A stretch of DNA of 64,000 bases. Origin: Planctomycetota bacterium. GTDB taxonomy: Bacteria; Planctomycetota; OFTM77. This document shows, piece after piece, positions 15,582 to 24,795 of the stretch. The position numbers and the translations under genes were made by a program. How positions within the stretch are numbered: position 1 is the stretch's first letter; each line of letters begins with the position of its first letter. Location of the stretch: assembly GCA_029260795.1 (NCBI GenBank), contig JAJDCO010000098.1, positions 186,001-250,000 on the forward strand. The letters are read 5' to 3'. A model generated the notes under the pieces. The model was given only the letters and a program-made list of their open reading frames with translations. It made no database searches and was not told where the DNA came from.

Positions 15582-16928
15582 TCACTCGAGCCCGTACTCC
15601 TTCATCTTCTCCCAAAGGTTCTTACGGCTGATACCGAGGATCTTGGCGGCCTGGGCCTTGTGGCCACTCGTGACCTTGAGCATTCGCTGAATGTGCTCGC
15701 GCTCGCTGCGTTGCACGACCTCGCGCAGCGTCTCTTTTTGGGTCTCGGGCACATGGAGGGCCGACTTGTGGGTGGTCGAGAAGCGCAGCAAGTGCTCGCG
15801 CTTGAGGAAGCGAGCGTTGCCGGCCAGAGCGATCGCGCGCTCGACGGCGTTCTCCAGCTCGCGCACGTTTCCGGGCCAGCCATAATGGCTCATCTGATCG
15901 AGCACCTCGGGCTTGACCTCGAACTCGCGGCCGCGAGCGTAGAGCTGGATGAAGTGTGCGACCAGGAGCGGCGCGTCTCCCTCCCGCTCCCGCAAGGGCG
16001 GCAGCTCGATCGGGACCACGTTCAAGCGGTAGTAGAGGTCTTCGCGAAAGGTGCCGTCTTGGATCGCTTCCTCGAGCGGGATCTTGGTGGCCGCGACGAC
16101 GCGGATGTCGATCTCGATCGTCTTCTCGCCACCCAGGCGCTCGAAGGCGCGCTCTTGGAGCACGCGCAAGAGCTTCACCTGGGTGGTCAAGCTCATGTCG
16201 TCGATGTCGTCCAGGAAGATCGTTCCGCCGTCGGCGAGCTCGAAGCGGCCTCGCTTGTCCTTGCGGGCATCCGTGAACGCCCCGCGCTCGTGGCCGAAGA
16301 GCTCATCCTCGAGGAGGTTCTCGGGCAGTGCGGCGCAGGAGAGTGCCACGAAGGGCTTGGTCCGACGCGGGCTGTTGACGTGGATGGCGCGCGCGATGCG
16401 CTCCTTCCCGGTCCCGGACTCGCCGATGATCAGGACGCTGGCGTCCGTCTTGGCGACGGTCTTGACGAGATCGAAGACCTTGAGCATTCGAGGGCTGCGG
16501 CCCACGATGTTCTCGAAGCCGGCGAGCTTGCCCAGCTCTTCCTTGAGCTGTTGATTCTCGGCCGCGAGGTCGCGCAAGCGGGACAGCCGGTCGATGATGA
16601 TCAGGATCTCATCGTTCAGGAAGGGCTTGGCCACGTAGTCGGAAGCGCCGCGCTTCATGGCTTCGACCGCGGATTCGATCGAGCCGTGACCGGTGATCAC
16701 GATCACTTCGAGATCGGGCCGCATGTCCTTGGCGAGACGGAGCAGCTCGATCCCGTCGAGCCCGGGCATCTTGATGTCGGTGATCAAGACATCGAAGGCG
16801 TCTTGCTCGAGATGGTGGAGAGCCTCGGTGCCATCACGCGCCCACGTGACATCGTGGGCGGCGTCCTTGAGATCGTGGCTCAGCACGCGAGCGATCCCCG
16901 CCTCGTCTTCGGCCAGGAGGATGCGCAT
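15582..16928 (-). CDS. Sigma54-type response regulator, NtrC family, with variant loop motifs
   Basis: Order of domains: receiver (1-115, phosphorylated Asp51, Lys101), linker helix, AAA+ domain (about 140-365) and a Fis-type helix-turn-helix (AAKILGISRKNLWEKM) at the end. Walker A is GESGTGKE at 169-176. The sigma54-contact loop reads GAFTDA (216-221), not GAFTGA, and Walker B reads FLDDID where FLDEI is usual. Arg-finger and sensor regions (TFREDLYYRLNVV) look normal. The ATG at 16928 starts exactly at the receiver (MRILLAEDE); an ATG 20 codons upstream is unlikely. It lies 17 bases after asnS. A partner sensor kinase is not adjacent. Confidence 0.92.
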   Translation of the reverse strand: MRILLAEDEAGIARVLSHDLKDAAHDVTWARDGTEALHHLEQDAFDVLITDIKMPGLDGIELLRLAKDMRPDLEVIVITGHGSIESAVEAMKRGASDYVAKPFLNDEILIIIDRLSRLRDLAAENQQLKEELGKLAGFENIVGRSPRMLKVFDLVKTVAKTDASVLIIGESGTGKERIARAIHVNSPRRTKPFVALSCAALPENLLEDELFGHERGAFTDARKDKRGRFELADGGTIFLDDIDDMSLTTQVKLLRVLQERAFERLGGEKTIEIDIRVVAATKIPLEEAIQDGTFREDLYYRLNVVPIELPPLREREGDAPLLVAHFIQLYARGREFEVKPEVLDQMSHYGWPGNVRELENAVERAIALAGNARFLKREHLLRFSTTHKSALHVPETQKETLREVVQRSEREHIQRMLKVTSGHKAQAAKILGISRKNLWEKMKEYGLE

Positions 16929-16945
16929 GGAGTGTCGTTCCGGGG

Positions 16946-18244
16946 TCAGGGTGTGAGGCGGTAGAGCATCCGCGGGAACGGAATGCATTCACGAACGTGC
17001 TCGACACCGCAGATCCACGCTACGGTTCGCTCGACACCGAGGCCGAAGCCGCTGTGGGGGACGCTGCCGTAGCGGCGAAGGTCCAGGTACCACTTGAATG
17101 CTTCTTCGGGCAAGCCGTGCTCGGCGATCTTTGCCTCGAGCACCTGCAGATCGTCCTCGCGCTGACCGCCGCCGATGATCTCACCGACTCCTTCTGGAGC
17201 GATCACGTCGACGGAGAGAGACAGCTTGTCATTCTCTGCATCGGGCTTCATGTAGAACGCCTTGATCGCACGCGGATAGTGATGAATGAGGACAGGGCGA
17301 TCGTACTTCTCGGAGATCAGCGTCTCGTCGGGAGCGCCAAAGTCGCCACCCCACTCGAAGTCGATCCCGCCCTCGTTGAGCATCTTCACCGCATCGTCGT
17401 AGTGGAGCCGCGGGAAGGGAGCCTGGATGGCCTCGAGCTTGGCCAAGTCGCGCTCGAGGACCTCGAGCTCGGGACGTCGCTTCTCGAGAATGCGCGCGAC
17501 GATGTGGCACAAGAAGGCTTCCGAGAGCTGCATCACGTCTTCGAGTGTGCCGTAGGCCATCTCCGGCTCGACCATCCAGAACTCGGTCAAGTGACGGCGC
17601 GTCTTGGACTTCTCGGCCCGAAAGGTCGGCCCGAAGCAGTAGACCTTTCCGAACGCCATCGCCGAGGCCTCGGCATAGAGCTGACCGCTCTGCGTGAGGT
17701 ACGCCTTGTCGTCGAAGTAGTCGACCTCGAACAGGTTGGTCGTGCCTTCGCACGCGTTGGGCGTGAAGACCGGCGAGTCCACATGCGTGAAGCCTCGCAG
17801 GTGAAAGAACTCGTGGATCGCGAAGATGACCTCGCTGCGGATCCGCAAGATCGCGTTCTGCTTTCTCGAGCGCAGCCACAGATGCCGATGATCCATCAGG
17901 AAGCCGGTGCCGTGCTCCTGCGGCTGGATCGGGTACTCCTCGGTCGGTGCGGCCACGAGCTCGAGCCCGGTCAAGCCGATCTCGTATCCGCCCGGAGCCC
18001 GCTCGTCGGCCCGGACCTGCCCGCGCACGATGATCGAGGCCTCTTGAGTGAGGTGACCGGCGAGCTCGAACAGCTCGGGAGACACGTCACCCTTGAACAC
18101 CACCGTCTGGGCGATGCCGGTACCGTCTCGCACGATGAGGAAGTGCAGCTTGCCCTTCGATCGCTTGTTGTAGAGCCACCCCTTGAGGGTCACTTCTTGG
18201 TCGACGTGCTGGCCGAGATCCTCGATGTAGACCTGATCCGACAT
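16946..18244 (-). CDS. asnS: Asparaginyl-tRNA synthetase
   Basis: This class IIb enzyme charges tRNA-Asn with asparagine. The N-terminal anticodon-binding OB fold covers residues 1-105 (VTLKGWLYNKRSKGKLHFLIVR). Class II motif 2 is FRAEKSKTRRHLTEFWMVEPE and motif 3 is GFGLGVERTVAWICG. The sequence VDVIAPEGVGEIIGGGQRED is the AsnRS form rather than the AspRS form. The length, 432 aa, is that of bacterial AsnRS. Its presence suggests direct charging of tRNA-Asn. It sits between an upstream membrane protein gene and the response regulator in one minus-strand run. Confidence 0.96.
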   Translation of the reverse strand: MSDQVYIEDLGQHVDQEVTLKGWLYNKRSKGKLHFLIVRDGTGIAQTVVFKGDVSPELFELAGHLTQEASIIVRGQVRADERAPGGYEIGLTGLELVAAPTEEYPIQPQEHGTGFLMDHRHLWLRSRKQNAILRIRSEVIFAIHEFFHLRGFTHVDSPVFTPNACEGTTNLFEVDYFDDKAYLTQSGQLYAEASAMAFGKVYCFGPTFRAEKSKTRRHLTEFWMVEPEMAYGTLEDVMQLSEAFLCHIVARILEKRRPELEVLERDLAKLEAIQAPFPRLHYDDAVKMLNEGGIDFEWGGDFGAPDETLISEKYDRPVLIHHYPRAIKAFYMKPDAENDKLSLSVDVIAPEGVGEIIGGGQREDDLQVLEAKIAEHGLPEEAFKWYLDLRRYGSVPHSGFGLGVERTVAWICGVEHVRECIPFPRMLYRLTP

Positions 18245-18360
18245 GGGACTCCGCTTCTTCGCTGCTCAGGGATTCCGAGAGGCGCCGGACCGGTCCTCCG
18301 GTCCCGGCTCGATCGCGCTCAGGCGTCTTGCCGAGGTGGCGGCACTTCGCGAGAGCGAGC

Positions 18361-18888
18361 TCAGGGGAACATCTCGAGGGCCGGAAGCAGGCGCAGCTCC
18401 TGAACCGAGCCATTCTGGACCTTGAGGTGTCCCTTGTAGCTGGCCCCGCGGCGGCTCGCCTCGACGTGGATCTCGAAGGGCTCCTCGTCGAGCTCGGTCA
18501 AGTTCGACACGATCACCACCGACTCGTAGCCGAGGTTGTACAGCTTCCGCTCCACCAGGTCCACGAGACGTTCACCGCTACTGGGTCGTGTGGAGGGGGA
18601 GAGGCCACCAGCGGTCCCGAGGGTGTGCTCGGCTCGAGAGGCAATCTCCTTCAGCTCAGCCAGATGGGTTTCCAGCGCCGAGAAGTCGAGATGACGCAGG
18701 ACATGGTCGAGCTCGCCGATCTTCTCGGAGAGGTTGCGGATCTCGGGCATCTCCTTGAGCGAGGTCTCGATCCGGCGCAAGGAATCCTCGAGGCTGCGTC
18801 CCCGCAAATAGAAGAGTAGGACCGAGATGAAGAATCCGAGCACCACGAGCACCATCAAGGTGACCGTCAGCACATCCCGTTCGGGCAT
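18361..18888 (-). CDS. Single-pass membrane protein with coiled coil, unknown function
   Basis: An N-terminal helix (VTLMVLVVLGFFISVLLFYL, residues 8-27) spans the membrane, followed by a heptad-like helical stretch, about residues 30-90, and a C-terminal alpha/beta domain (ERLVDLVERKLYNLGYESVV, then strands). The C-terminal part looks like a small ligand-binding or Fe-S-assembly-like fold, but I do not assign a family. AGAGGAG lies about ten bases before the ATG. It is the first gene of the leftward run that includes asnS. Confidence 0.65.
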   Translation of the reverse strand: MPERDVLTVTLMVLVVLGFFISVLLFYLRGRSLEDSLRRIETSLKEMPEIRNLSEKIGELDHVLRHLDFSALETHLAELKEIASRAEHTLGTAGGLSPSTRPSSGERLVDLVERKLYNLGYESVVIVSNLTELDEEPFEIHVEASRRGASYKGHLKVQNGSVQELRLLPALEMFP

Positions 18889-19307
18889 CGGCAGCGAGCT
18901 CCTCTGTCGGAATCGGCGGTCCCGGCCATCGCGCTCCGACGGAGTGGCGACCCGGAGGCTCCATTATAGGGTCGCGCTCCACGGCATCCAGGCACCCGAC
19001 CGATCGGGCACTCGGTTCTCGCGCTCACCGCGTTCGTCGAGCCCTGCGGGTGGCGAAGGCCGTGCTCCGGAGGAGGCTTCGGAAGGTCGTTCTTTTTAGG
19101 GAACGACTCTTTTCATCCAGGTCGCGGTTAAAGTGGAGGTCGACAAAGCCCCGGACGGGCCGGCTTCGGGAACATCCGCCCGGCCGGTCTCCGTCTCAAT
19201 TCACGGTGCCCCCTCCCCCGAACGAGCTGCCGAGCCGTCGATCCCCCGCGGGGAGCGGTGCCGTGAGCCCTGAAGATATCCGATCGAGATTGCGAGGAGG
19301 TTCCCGA
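18889..19307. other. Divergent intergenic region
   Basis: No gene is supported. On the minus strand TATAAT (18963-18968 read in reverse) lies about 75 bases before the membrane protein gene and could be its -10; no good -35 is visible. At 19086-19107 a perfect 7-bp hairpin (GTCGTTC/GAACGAC) is followed by a T-rich TCTTTTC, resembling a weak plus-strand terminator, although no plus gene ends nearby. Confidence 0.4.
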
Positions 19308-19886
19308 ATGTCCTTCAAGTTAGTTCGAGGTGCGACCGCTTGGGTGCTCCTCGCCGTGCTGTGTCTCGGCGTGGTCATTCCGGTGGCACTCGGTTGCGTG
19401 ATACCGCGCGACCTTGCCAAACAGCTACAGCTCGCCGGTGACGAGATCGTCGTCGGTACCGTAGAGCGGGTCCACGAGGTGTGGGCCCCCGACGTCGAGG
19501 GGAATGATGCCCTCTTCACACGCGTCGAGCTTCGGGTGCAGGACGCCTGGCGGAGCGGTCAGAAGACCGGCACGATCCAGCTCTTCTTCCAGGGCGGTGT
19601 GTCTCCGGGTGCTGACCGGACCACGGTGACGCCGGCCGCGGACGACTTTCAAGTCGGTCGCCAGCTTCTGCTCTTCCTGGCCGATCGTGAGTTCGGCCCG
19701 GAGCGTTTCGGCCCGGACGTGTATCAGCTCGACTCCTATGCCGAGTGCTATCGGATTCAGACGGTCCGGAGCCGGCGCGGCAACCGTGAGCTGGTCGTGG
19801 GCAAGGGCGATGGCTTCGCTTTTGAGACGAACATCCTTCTCGCTGACGCCCGTGAGCGGGTTCAGCGGCTCTTGAAGAAGCGCTGA
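19308..19886 (+). CDS. Secreted protein of unknown function upstream of matrixin
   Basis: A classical signal peptide (residues 1-27, ending VALGC) leads to a 165-residue mature domain beginning CVIPRDLAKQL. The core, EIVVGTVERVHEVW followed by RVELRVQDAWRSGQKTGTIQL and FFQGG, matches a pattern I know from secreted proteins that often neighbour matrixin-like proteases: a strand with VxGxV, a strand with TRVELRV, then a Gly-rich turn. Two Cys remain after cleavage if Cys28 is not lipidated. GAGGAGG seven bases before the ATG fixes the start. The matrixin gene begins 11 bases downstream, so the pair is surely cotranscribed and may act together. Confidence 0.72.
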   Translation: MSFKLVRGATAWVLLAVLCLGVVIPVALGCVIPRDLAKQLQLAGDEIVVGTVERVHEVWAPDVEGNDALFTRVELRVQDAWRSGQKTGTIQLFFQGGVSPGADRTTVTPAADDFQVGRQLLLFLADREFGPERFGPDVYQLDSYAECYRIQTVRSRRGNRELVVGKGDGFAFETNILLADARERVQRLLKKR

Positions 19887-19897
19887 GGGAGGCGACG

Positions 19898-21451
19898 ATG
19901 ACGAAGCGAAACAGTGGCAAGATCCTCGGCGTGTTGGCCGCGGCCCTCGTGGCGGCGGTGATCGCAGGGCCGGGCGTCGTGCGAGCCTACAACCTGCTCG
20001 GCGGCTCTCTGGGTGTGGCGACGTCCAACAACGGCTATCAGCGCGACTTCCGCGTCTTCAACAACTTCGAAGATGTCGGTGCCAACGACAACAACGTGTA
20101 CGACGCGGTCTTCCCGGACGCCTACGGCGCAGTGCAGGCGATTTGGAAGGCGGGCTACGCGTGGGCCTCGTCCAACGTGCTCGCGGCTCGAAACTTCGAC
20201 TTCGACTTCCAGGGAGAGGCGACGTCGGCCGGCACCAACAATCAGAACACCTGCGCGGGTATTTCGGCCGGTGGTGTCTGCAGCGGTGGCGTCCTCGCCT
20301 ACATGCAGGGTCCGATCGCGAATGGTTGGACGATCAAGTTCTGTGAGAACTGGGGTTGGAGTGACGGCCCGGGACCTCCCGGCGGCATGGATCTGCAGGG
20401 AATCGGTGCCCACGAGCTCGGCCACGCGCTCGGCCTCGATCACACGCAGTCGTCCAACTGCTCAGGTGGTTGTGATACGCGCTCGACGATGTGCCCTTCG
20501 GTCTGCAACAACGGCGAGTCCGAGCGGACGATCCGTCCCGACGATGCCGCCGGCCTCCAAGCGATCTACGGCTCGATCAGCGGCAACAAGCCGACGATCA
20601 CCGGCCTCTCGGGCAACATCCAGCCGGGTGGCACCATCACGCTCACGGGCACGGGATTCGACTCGACCGTCAACGTGAAGTTCACCTCGAGCTCGACGCA
20701 GAACATCAATCCGCCGGGAACGGTGTACGGTGCCAGCTCGAGTGGTGGCGGCACCCAGATCGTGGTGACCATTCCGAACGATGCGCAGTCCGGCAACGTG
20801 ATGGTTTGGGAGCCGACGACGAGGCTCTCGAATCCGTTCCCCTTCGACCTGACGCCTCCCGGTCCGCCGGTCATCACCAACGTGTCGCCCAGCAACGTGG
20901 CGGTGTTCCAGGGTGGAACGGTGACGGTCACGGGTTCGGACCTCCTGCAGGTCACTCAAGTCGACGTCGCCGGCACGCCGCTCGGAGCCGGTCAGTTCAC
21001 GCCGATCGACGAGAGTACGCTGACCTTCCAGGCGCCGACAGGGACGGCCTTCGGTGCGGTCTCGGTCGTCTGCACCAGTGCATTCGGCACCAGCAACGCG
21101 GGGAGCTTCAACTACGTCGAGACGGATCCACCGAAGCTCTCTCAGCCGTCGCAGACCTGGACTGGTCAGAACTTCAACCAGACGTTTGGTGCCGGCTCCA
21201 GCCATGCGTACTTCCTGCTGCTGAACTTCACGGGTGGGACCTTCCCGTTCAAGGGCAACCAGGTGCTCAGCAACTTCCTGATCACGCAGTCGGGCTTCCT
21301 CGATCCACTGGGGCTCGGCAGCGCGTCGATCACGATGCCGTCCGGCTTCGGAGGCATCAAGTTCTACAGCCAGGTCGTCACCGGCGAGACCATCTCGGGT
21401 GGTGTGATCTGGCGAGCCTCGAACATCAAGAGTACGGACATTCTCTTCTGA
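19898..21451 (+). CDS. Secreted matrixin-like zinc metalloprotease with IPT/TIG domains
   Basis: The 517-aa protein starts with a signal peptide (AALVAAVIAGPGVVRA). The catalytic domain carries HELGHALGLDH near residue 171, which is the HExxHxxGxxH zinc site of metzincins, followed by a Cys-rich loop and a downstream Met (STMCPS) suited to the Met-turn. Two IPT/TIG immunoglobulin-like domains follow (PTITGLSGNIQPGGTITLTG at about 228 and PVITNVSPSNVAVFQGGTVT at about 325). A final beta-rich domain of about 110 residues has no family I recognise. Secreted peptidase activity is likely; the substrate is unknown. Confidence 0.85.
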   Translation: MTKRNSGKILGVLAAALVAAVIAGPGVVRAYNLLGGSLGVATSNNGYQRDFRVFNNFEDVGANDNNVYDAVFPDAYGAVQAIWKAGYAWASSNVLAARNFDFDFQGEATSAGTNNQNTCAGISAGGVCSGGVLAYMQGPIANGWTIKFCENWGWSDGPGPPGGMDLQGIGAHELGHALGLDHTQSSNCSGGCDTRSTMCPSVCNNGESERTIRPDDAAGLQAIYGSISGNKPTITGLSGNIQPGGTITLTGTGFDSTVNVKFTSSSTQNINPPGTVYGASSSGGGTQIVVTIPNDAQSGNVMVWEPTTRLSNPFPFDLTPPGPPVITNVSPSNVAVFQGGTVTVTGSDLLQVTQVDVAGTPLGAGQFTPIDESTLTFQAPTGTAFGAVSVVCTSAFGTSNAGSFNYVETDPPKLSQPSQTWTGQNFNQTFGAGSSHAYFLLLNFTGGTFPFKGNQVLSNFLITQSGFLDPLGLGSASITMPSGFGGIKFYSQVVTGETISGGVIWRASNIKSTDILF

Positions 21452-21478
21452 CGAAACCTGCCTGAATCGTCAGAGCTC

Positions 21479-21516
21479 GGGCGGACGGCCTGCATCAGGT
21501 CGTCCGCCCTTTTTTT
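21479..21516 (+). terminator. Intrinsic terminator after the matrixin gene
   Basis: A 14-bp stem with one G-T wobble (GGGCGGACGGCCTG against CAGGTCGTCCGCCC), a CAT loop and seven T residues form a textbook rho-independent terminator 28 bases after the stop codon. Confidence 0.92.
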
Positions 21517-21545
21517 GTACTGGACGACCTCGGAGGTGGCGAGGC

Positions 21546-24044
21546 GTGAAGAGCTGGTTTCGATCGTTTGCGCGCGGGGCCTTTGCACTGGCCACGCTTC
21601 AAGCCAGTTGGTTTCTCGGCGTCGCGGCCGGGGTGACGGGGGGCGATGGGGAGTCGATGCTCCCAGGGCTCTTGGGACCGGCGGCCTTCGCCGCGTTGAT
21701 GGCAGCCGTTTCGATCCGGCGCTCTTCGCGACGCCCTCAGCTCCCACAACCAGGGTCCACAACGCTCGCCCTGGCATTCGGCGCTCTGCCCGGCTTGCTG
21801 ATCGGGTCCGAGTGGGTCGCCCTGGTCCGGATCACCGGGAGCGCGTACTTCGACGGCTTGCTGGTCTTCCTGCCGTCCCTCTTCGCGGTGGCGACGGTGC
21901 TGGCACCGGGGACCCGGGTACTGCCCGCCTGGCTGGGAGCCGCGGTCGCTCAAGCGGCCTTGGCCTTTTTGGCGGTGCCGACTCTCGGCTGGTTGGGTTC
22001 CGTGCTCTTGGTCGGCGCCATCTGGTGGCTGGCCGAGCGGGGAGCCGAGGCAGCTGTCTCGGAGAAAGCTCCCGCGTTGGGCTCGAAGCTCGCGTCGGTC
22101 TCACTGTGGGTCTGGTGTCTGGTCGGGGGAGCGGCCGCCTTCTTCGCGGACATCGTGATGCGTCAGCACATCGCCAATCATTGGTGGGCCGTGCAGGTGA
22201 TGGTGCTCGCGGTCCTCATCGGAGTCGGCGTCGGAGCCGTGTTGGGTGAGACGATCGCGGGAGTGATCGGGCGCCGTTGGCTGCTGCTTGCGGGAGCCGT
22301 CTTGCCGGTGGCGATCTGGTCGTCCTTCCGGATGTTCCGGATGATGGCGGGCAGCGAGGATCGACTCCCCTGGGAGGTCTCGGTCGATGCGGATGGCGCG
22401 GTCGTGGTGACGGCTGCTTTGACCGCCTGCTGGATGCTCATCGGCTTTCCCCTCGTCATCTGGGGAGCCGTGCTGCCCTTGTGGAAAGGGTGTGGTCGGT
22501 GGCTGCCGTGGGCGGCGGGTGCCGGCTTGATGATCGGAGCCGTCGCGGCCGAGCTCTCTCTTCGGTCGTGGAACGAGAGCCACGATGGACGCCCGTCGCT
22601 CGCGATCCGCCTCGTTCCGCGGCGTTCGCTCGAGACGGTCGAGGTCGCGAGGGCCTTTCCGAGTGGGATCGCGACTCAGCGCCGGGAGCGCGGCTGGCTG
22701 GATTATCATTCGGTGCGCACTTGGCGCGACGAAGCCGTGGACCGGGATCCGGCTTGGGAGCGCCTCGAGGCGCTCGAGGTCGAGCTTCCGATTCAGTGCT
22801 TCGGGAGAACGGACACCTTCGAGATCTTCGGGAGCCGTTCGGCCACCCATTGGCAAGCGTCGGCGCCGTCGAGGCTGCGGGGAGTCGCTCGCGATCCCTT
22901 GCCCACTCCGGAGTCGATCGAGTTCCTCAAGGATGGTGGGAGCCGTTTCTTCGGGTCCGATGCGCCGGAGAAGGTCACTTGGCTCCTGCTGCTTTCAGGA
23001 CGGCATGGGTCCGGCTCCTCTCTCGAGCGAACCCCAGGAGTCCTTGGGCAATGGACTGGGCGCAAGGGCAAAGGTCTCTGGGAATGGCGCGACCTCAGAA
23101 CGCTCGGGCGAGAGGGAGTGCGGGCCGTCTTGGCGGGCTGGAAGGAGACCTTTCCGGACGCGACGCTTTGGGTGTTGCAGGACGGGTTTGCCGGTCCTCT
23201 GCTCGGAATGCAGGTTGGTGGAGGCAAGCTGGATACGGATGTTGCGCCCAGGGTCGTGCTCTTGAAGGGTCGAATGGCCGACCTCGTGACAGCGGAAGGC
23301 TCCGGGGCCAGCTGGAATCGACCCGTGCTCGAATGGGGGGCGGCACTCCGTGTTCCGAAGACGCCTCATCCGCGTGCGGCGTCACTCCGCGGACTGCTCG
23401 AGGATCTCCGGCTGAGTCCCGGCGCGCAGGCCCTGCTCGAAGGGCTCGCCATCCACGCCGAATCCCAGGTCGAGCGCGAGATGGTCCAGGATCCGCTCGA
23501 GCGGATCACTCTGCCGGCCGCCAGCATCGAGCAGTACTCGAAAGGCTTCGCCGCCGAGCCGAGCTGTGGGCCGCTCGTCGGGCTCGTCACCGAGGTGGCG
23601 CGCTTCCTCCTCGCCAAGCAGGAGCTCGAGTTGGTCGTGCCCTGGCTGGAGGAGCTCGTCGAGCGGCGGCCCGACGTCTCGGAGCTTCATGTCCTGCTGG
23701 GTCGTGCCTACGTCGACATCTTGGACCCCGAAGGTGCGGCCGAGGAGCTTTCCTTGGGCCTGGCCCTGGTCGAGGACGACTCCGACGAGGCGATCGCGTT
23801 GAAGGTCGAACTGGCCAAGGTGCTCGGTGACGCTGGGCGTTGGCGCGAGGCGACCGTCCTGCTCGAGGAAGTCTGGGCGCGGGGGACGGACCTGCGGGTC
23901 GCCAAGGGATTGGGGCTTGCCTATCTCGAGCTCGGCCAGTACGAGGAGGCGAGGAGCTTCTTGTCATTCGTGCGCGAGCAAGTCGTGACCGACGACGAGG
24001 TGGAGGCGGCGTGGCGACGGCTCGAAGAGGCGTCTGACCGATGA
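21546..24044 (+). CDS. Polytopic membrane protein with degenerate spermidine-synthase-like region and TPR tail
   Basis: The first half (about residues 1-345) holds 10 or so membrane segments, resembling the membrane module of fused MFS/spermidine synthase proteins. The middle part (about 350-600) ends in VRAVLAGWKETFPDATLWVL, which matches the end of the spermidine synthase fold (a helix, then FPD/H-x-x-LW). The Gly-rich SAM-binding loop and catalytic Asp of true spermidine synthases are not visible, so catalysis is doubtful. The last 200 residues form TPR repeats (SELHVLLGRAYVDILDPEGAAEELSLGLAL). Polyamine-type enzyme ancestry is an inference. The ATG follows a GGAGG and begins just after the terminator. 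Confidence 0.6.
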   Translation: MKSWFRSFARGAFALATLQASWFLGVAAGVTGGDGESMLPGLLGPAAFAALMAAVSIRRSSRRPQLPQPGSTTLALAFGALPGLLIGSEWVALVRITGSAYFDGLLVFLPSLFAVATVLAPGTRVLPAWLGAAVAQAALAFLAVPTLGWLGSVLLVGAIWWLAERGAEAAVSEKAPALGSKLASVSLWVWCLVGGAAAFFADIVMRQHIANHWWAVQVMVLAVLIGVGVGAVLGETIAGVIGRRWLLLAGAVLPVAIWSSFRMFRMMAGSEDRLPWEVSVDADGAVVVTAALTACWMLIGFPLVIWGAVLPLWKGCGRWLPWAAGAGLMIGAVAAELSLRSWNESHDGRPSLAIRLVPRRSLETVEVARAFPSGIATQRRERGWLDYHSVRTWRDEAVDRDPAWERLEALEVELPIQCFGRTDTFEIFGSRSATHWQASAPSRLRGVARDPLPTPESIEFLKDGGSRFFGSDAPEKVTWLLLLSGRHGSGSSLERTPGVLGQWTGRKGKGLWEWRDLRTLGREGVRAVLAGWKETFPDATLWVLQDGFAGPLLGMQVGGGKLDTDVAPRVVLLKGRMADLVTAEGSGASWNRPVLEWGAALRVPKTPHPRAASLRGLLEDLRLSPGAQALLEGLAIHAESQVEREMVQDPLERITLPAASIEQYSKGFAAEPSCGPLVGLVTEVARFLLAKQELELVVPWLEELVERRPDVSELHVLLGRAYVDILDPEGAAEELSLGLALVEDDSDEAIALKVELAKVLGDAGRWREATVLLEEVWARGTDLRVAKGLGLAYLELGQYEEARSFLSFVREQVVTDDEVEAAWRRLEEASDR

Positions 24045-24084
24045 GCTGAGACCTCGGCGGACGGATTGAGATCAGGAGTGTCGA

Positions 24085-24795
24085 GTGTTCGAGCAGTCAT
24101 CGCAGTATCCTCGAGGGACGAGGCTGTACCGGCTCATGCGCTTCCTGCTCGCGGTCTGTCTCCGAGTCTTCTGCCGACCTCGGGTGATCCGCTCGGGCGC
24201 AGTCTGGCCGGGCGAAACCTTCTTGGTCGTCGCGAACCACACCACGTTCCTCGATCCGATCCTGGTCGGCTACTCGATTTGGGAGCGGGACCTCTGGTTC
24301 TTGGCGAGAGAGACGCTGTTCAAAGGCTGGCGGAATCGCGTCCTGAGGGGCGTTCACGCGTTTCCGGTACACCGAGGCGGGCTGGATCGGGTCGCGCTCA
24401 AGAACGTGGCCGAGCTCCTGCGATCGCGACGGTCGGTGGTGATCTTCCCCGAGGGAACCCGGAGTCGCGATGGTGACATCGGTCGGTTTCGAAGCGGCTT
24501 TGTGAAGATGGCCCAGAATGCGGGTGTGCGAGTCTTGCCGGTTGGAATCGAAGGGGGCTTCCGAGTCTGGCCTCGGCACCATGTGCTTCCGCGTCCATTT
24601 CGGCGAATCTGCATGACGATCGGCGATCCGATCGCGGTGGATGATGGCCGCTCCCGGGCCCAGCTGGCGGAAGTGATCCGCCAGGAGGTCTCGAGGCTGT
24701 CGGGTCTCGCCTTGGCCGATCGGGGGGCGGTGGAGAAGCCGGACGAGTCGGGTCAGGTCGATTCGGCTTGCAAGGCTCCCTCTCCGTCGGAATAA
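24085..24795 (+). CDS. plsC: 1-acyl-sn-glycerol-3-phosphate acyltransferase (PlsC family)
   Basis: PlsC-type enzymes add the second acyl chain to lysophosphatidate in phospholipid synthesis at the membrane. The acyltransferase motifs are clear: NHTTFLD (the catalytic His and Asp, near residue 52), FLARETLFKG, FPVHRGG and FPEGTRS (near 122), then VLPVGIEGG. An N-terminal hydrophobic stretch (LMRFLLAVCLRVFC) should associate with the membrane. The start is GTG with AGGAG six bases upstream. The C-terminal 40 residues are polar and probably disordered. Some family members act on other acceptors, so the symbol is by family. Confidence 0.88.
   Translation: MFEQSSQYPRGTRLYRLMRFLLAVCLRVFCRPRVIRSGAVWPGETFLVVANHTTFLDPILVGYSIWERDLWFLARETLFKGWRNRVLRGVHAFPVHRGGLDRVALKNVAELLRSRRSVVIFPEGTRSRDGDIGRFRSGFVKMAQNAGVRVLPVGIEGGFRVWPRHHVLPRPFRRICMTIGDPIAVDDGRSRAQLAEVIRQEVSRLSGLALADRGAVEKPDESGQVDSACKAPSPSE

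Noticed and set aside
16997..18403. 468-codon open frame on the plus strand opposite asnS
   Set aside because: The minus frame carries all AsnRS motifs; the plus frame has no recognisable domain.
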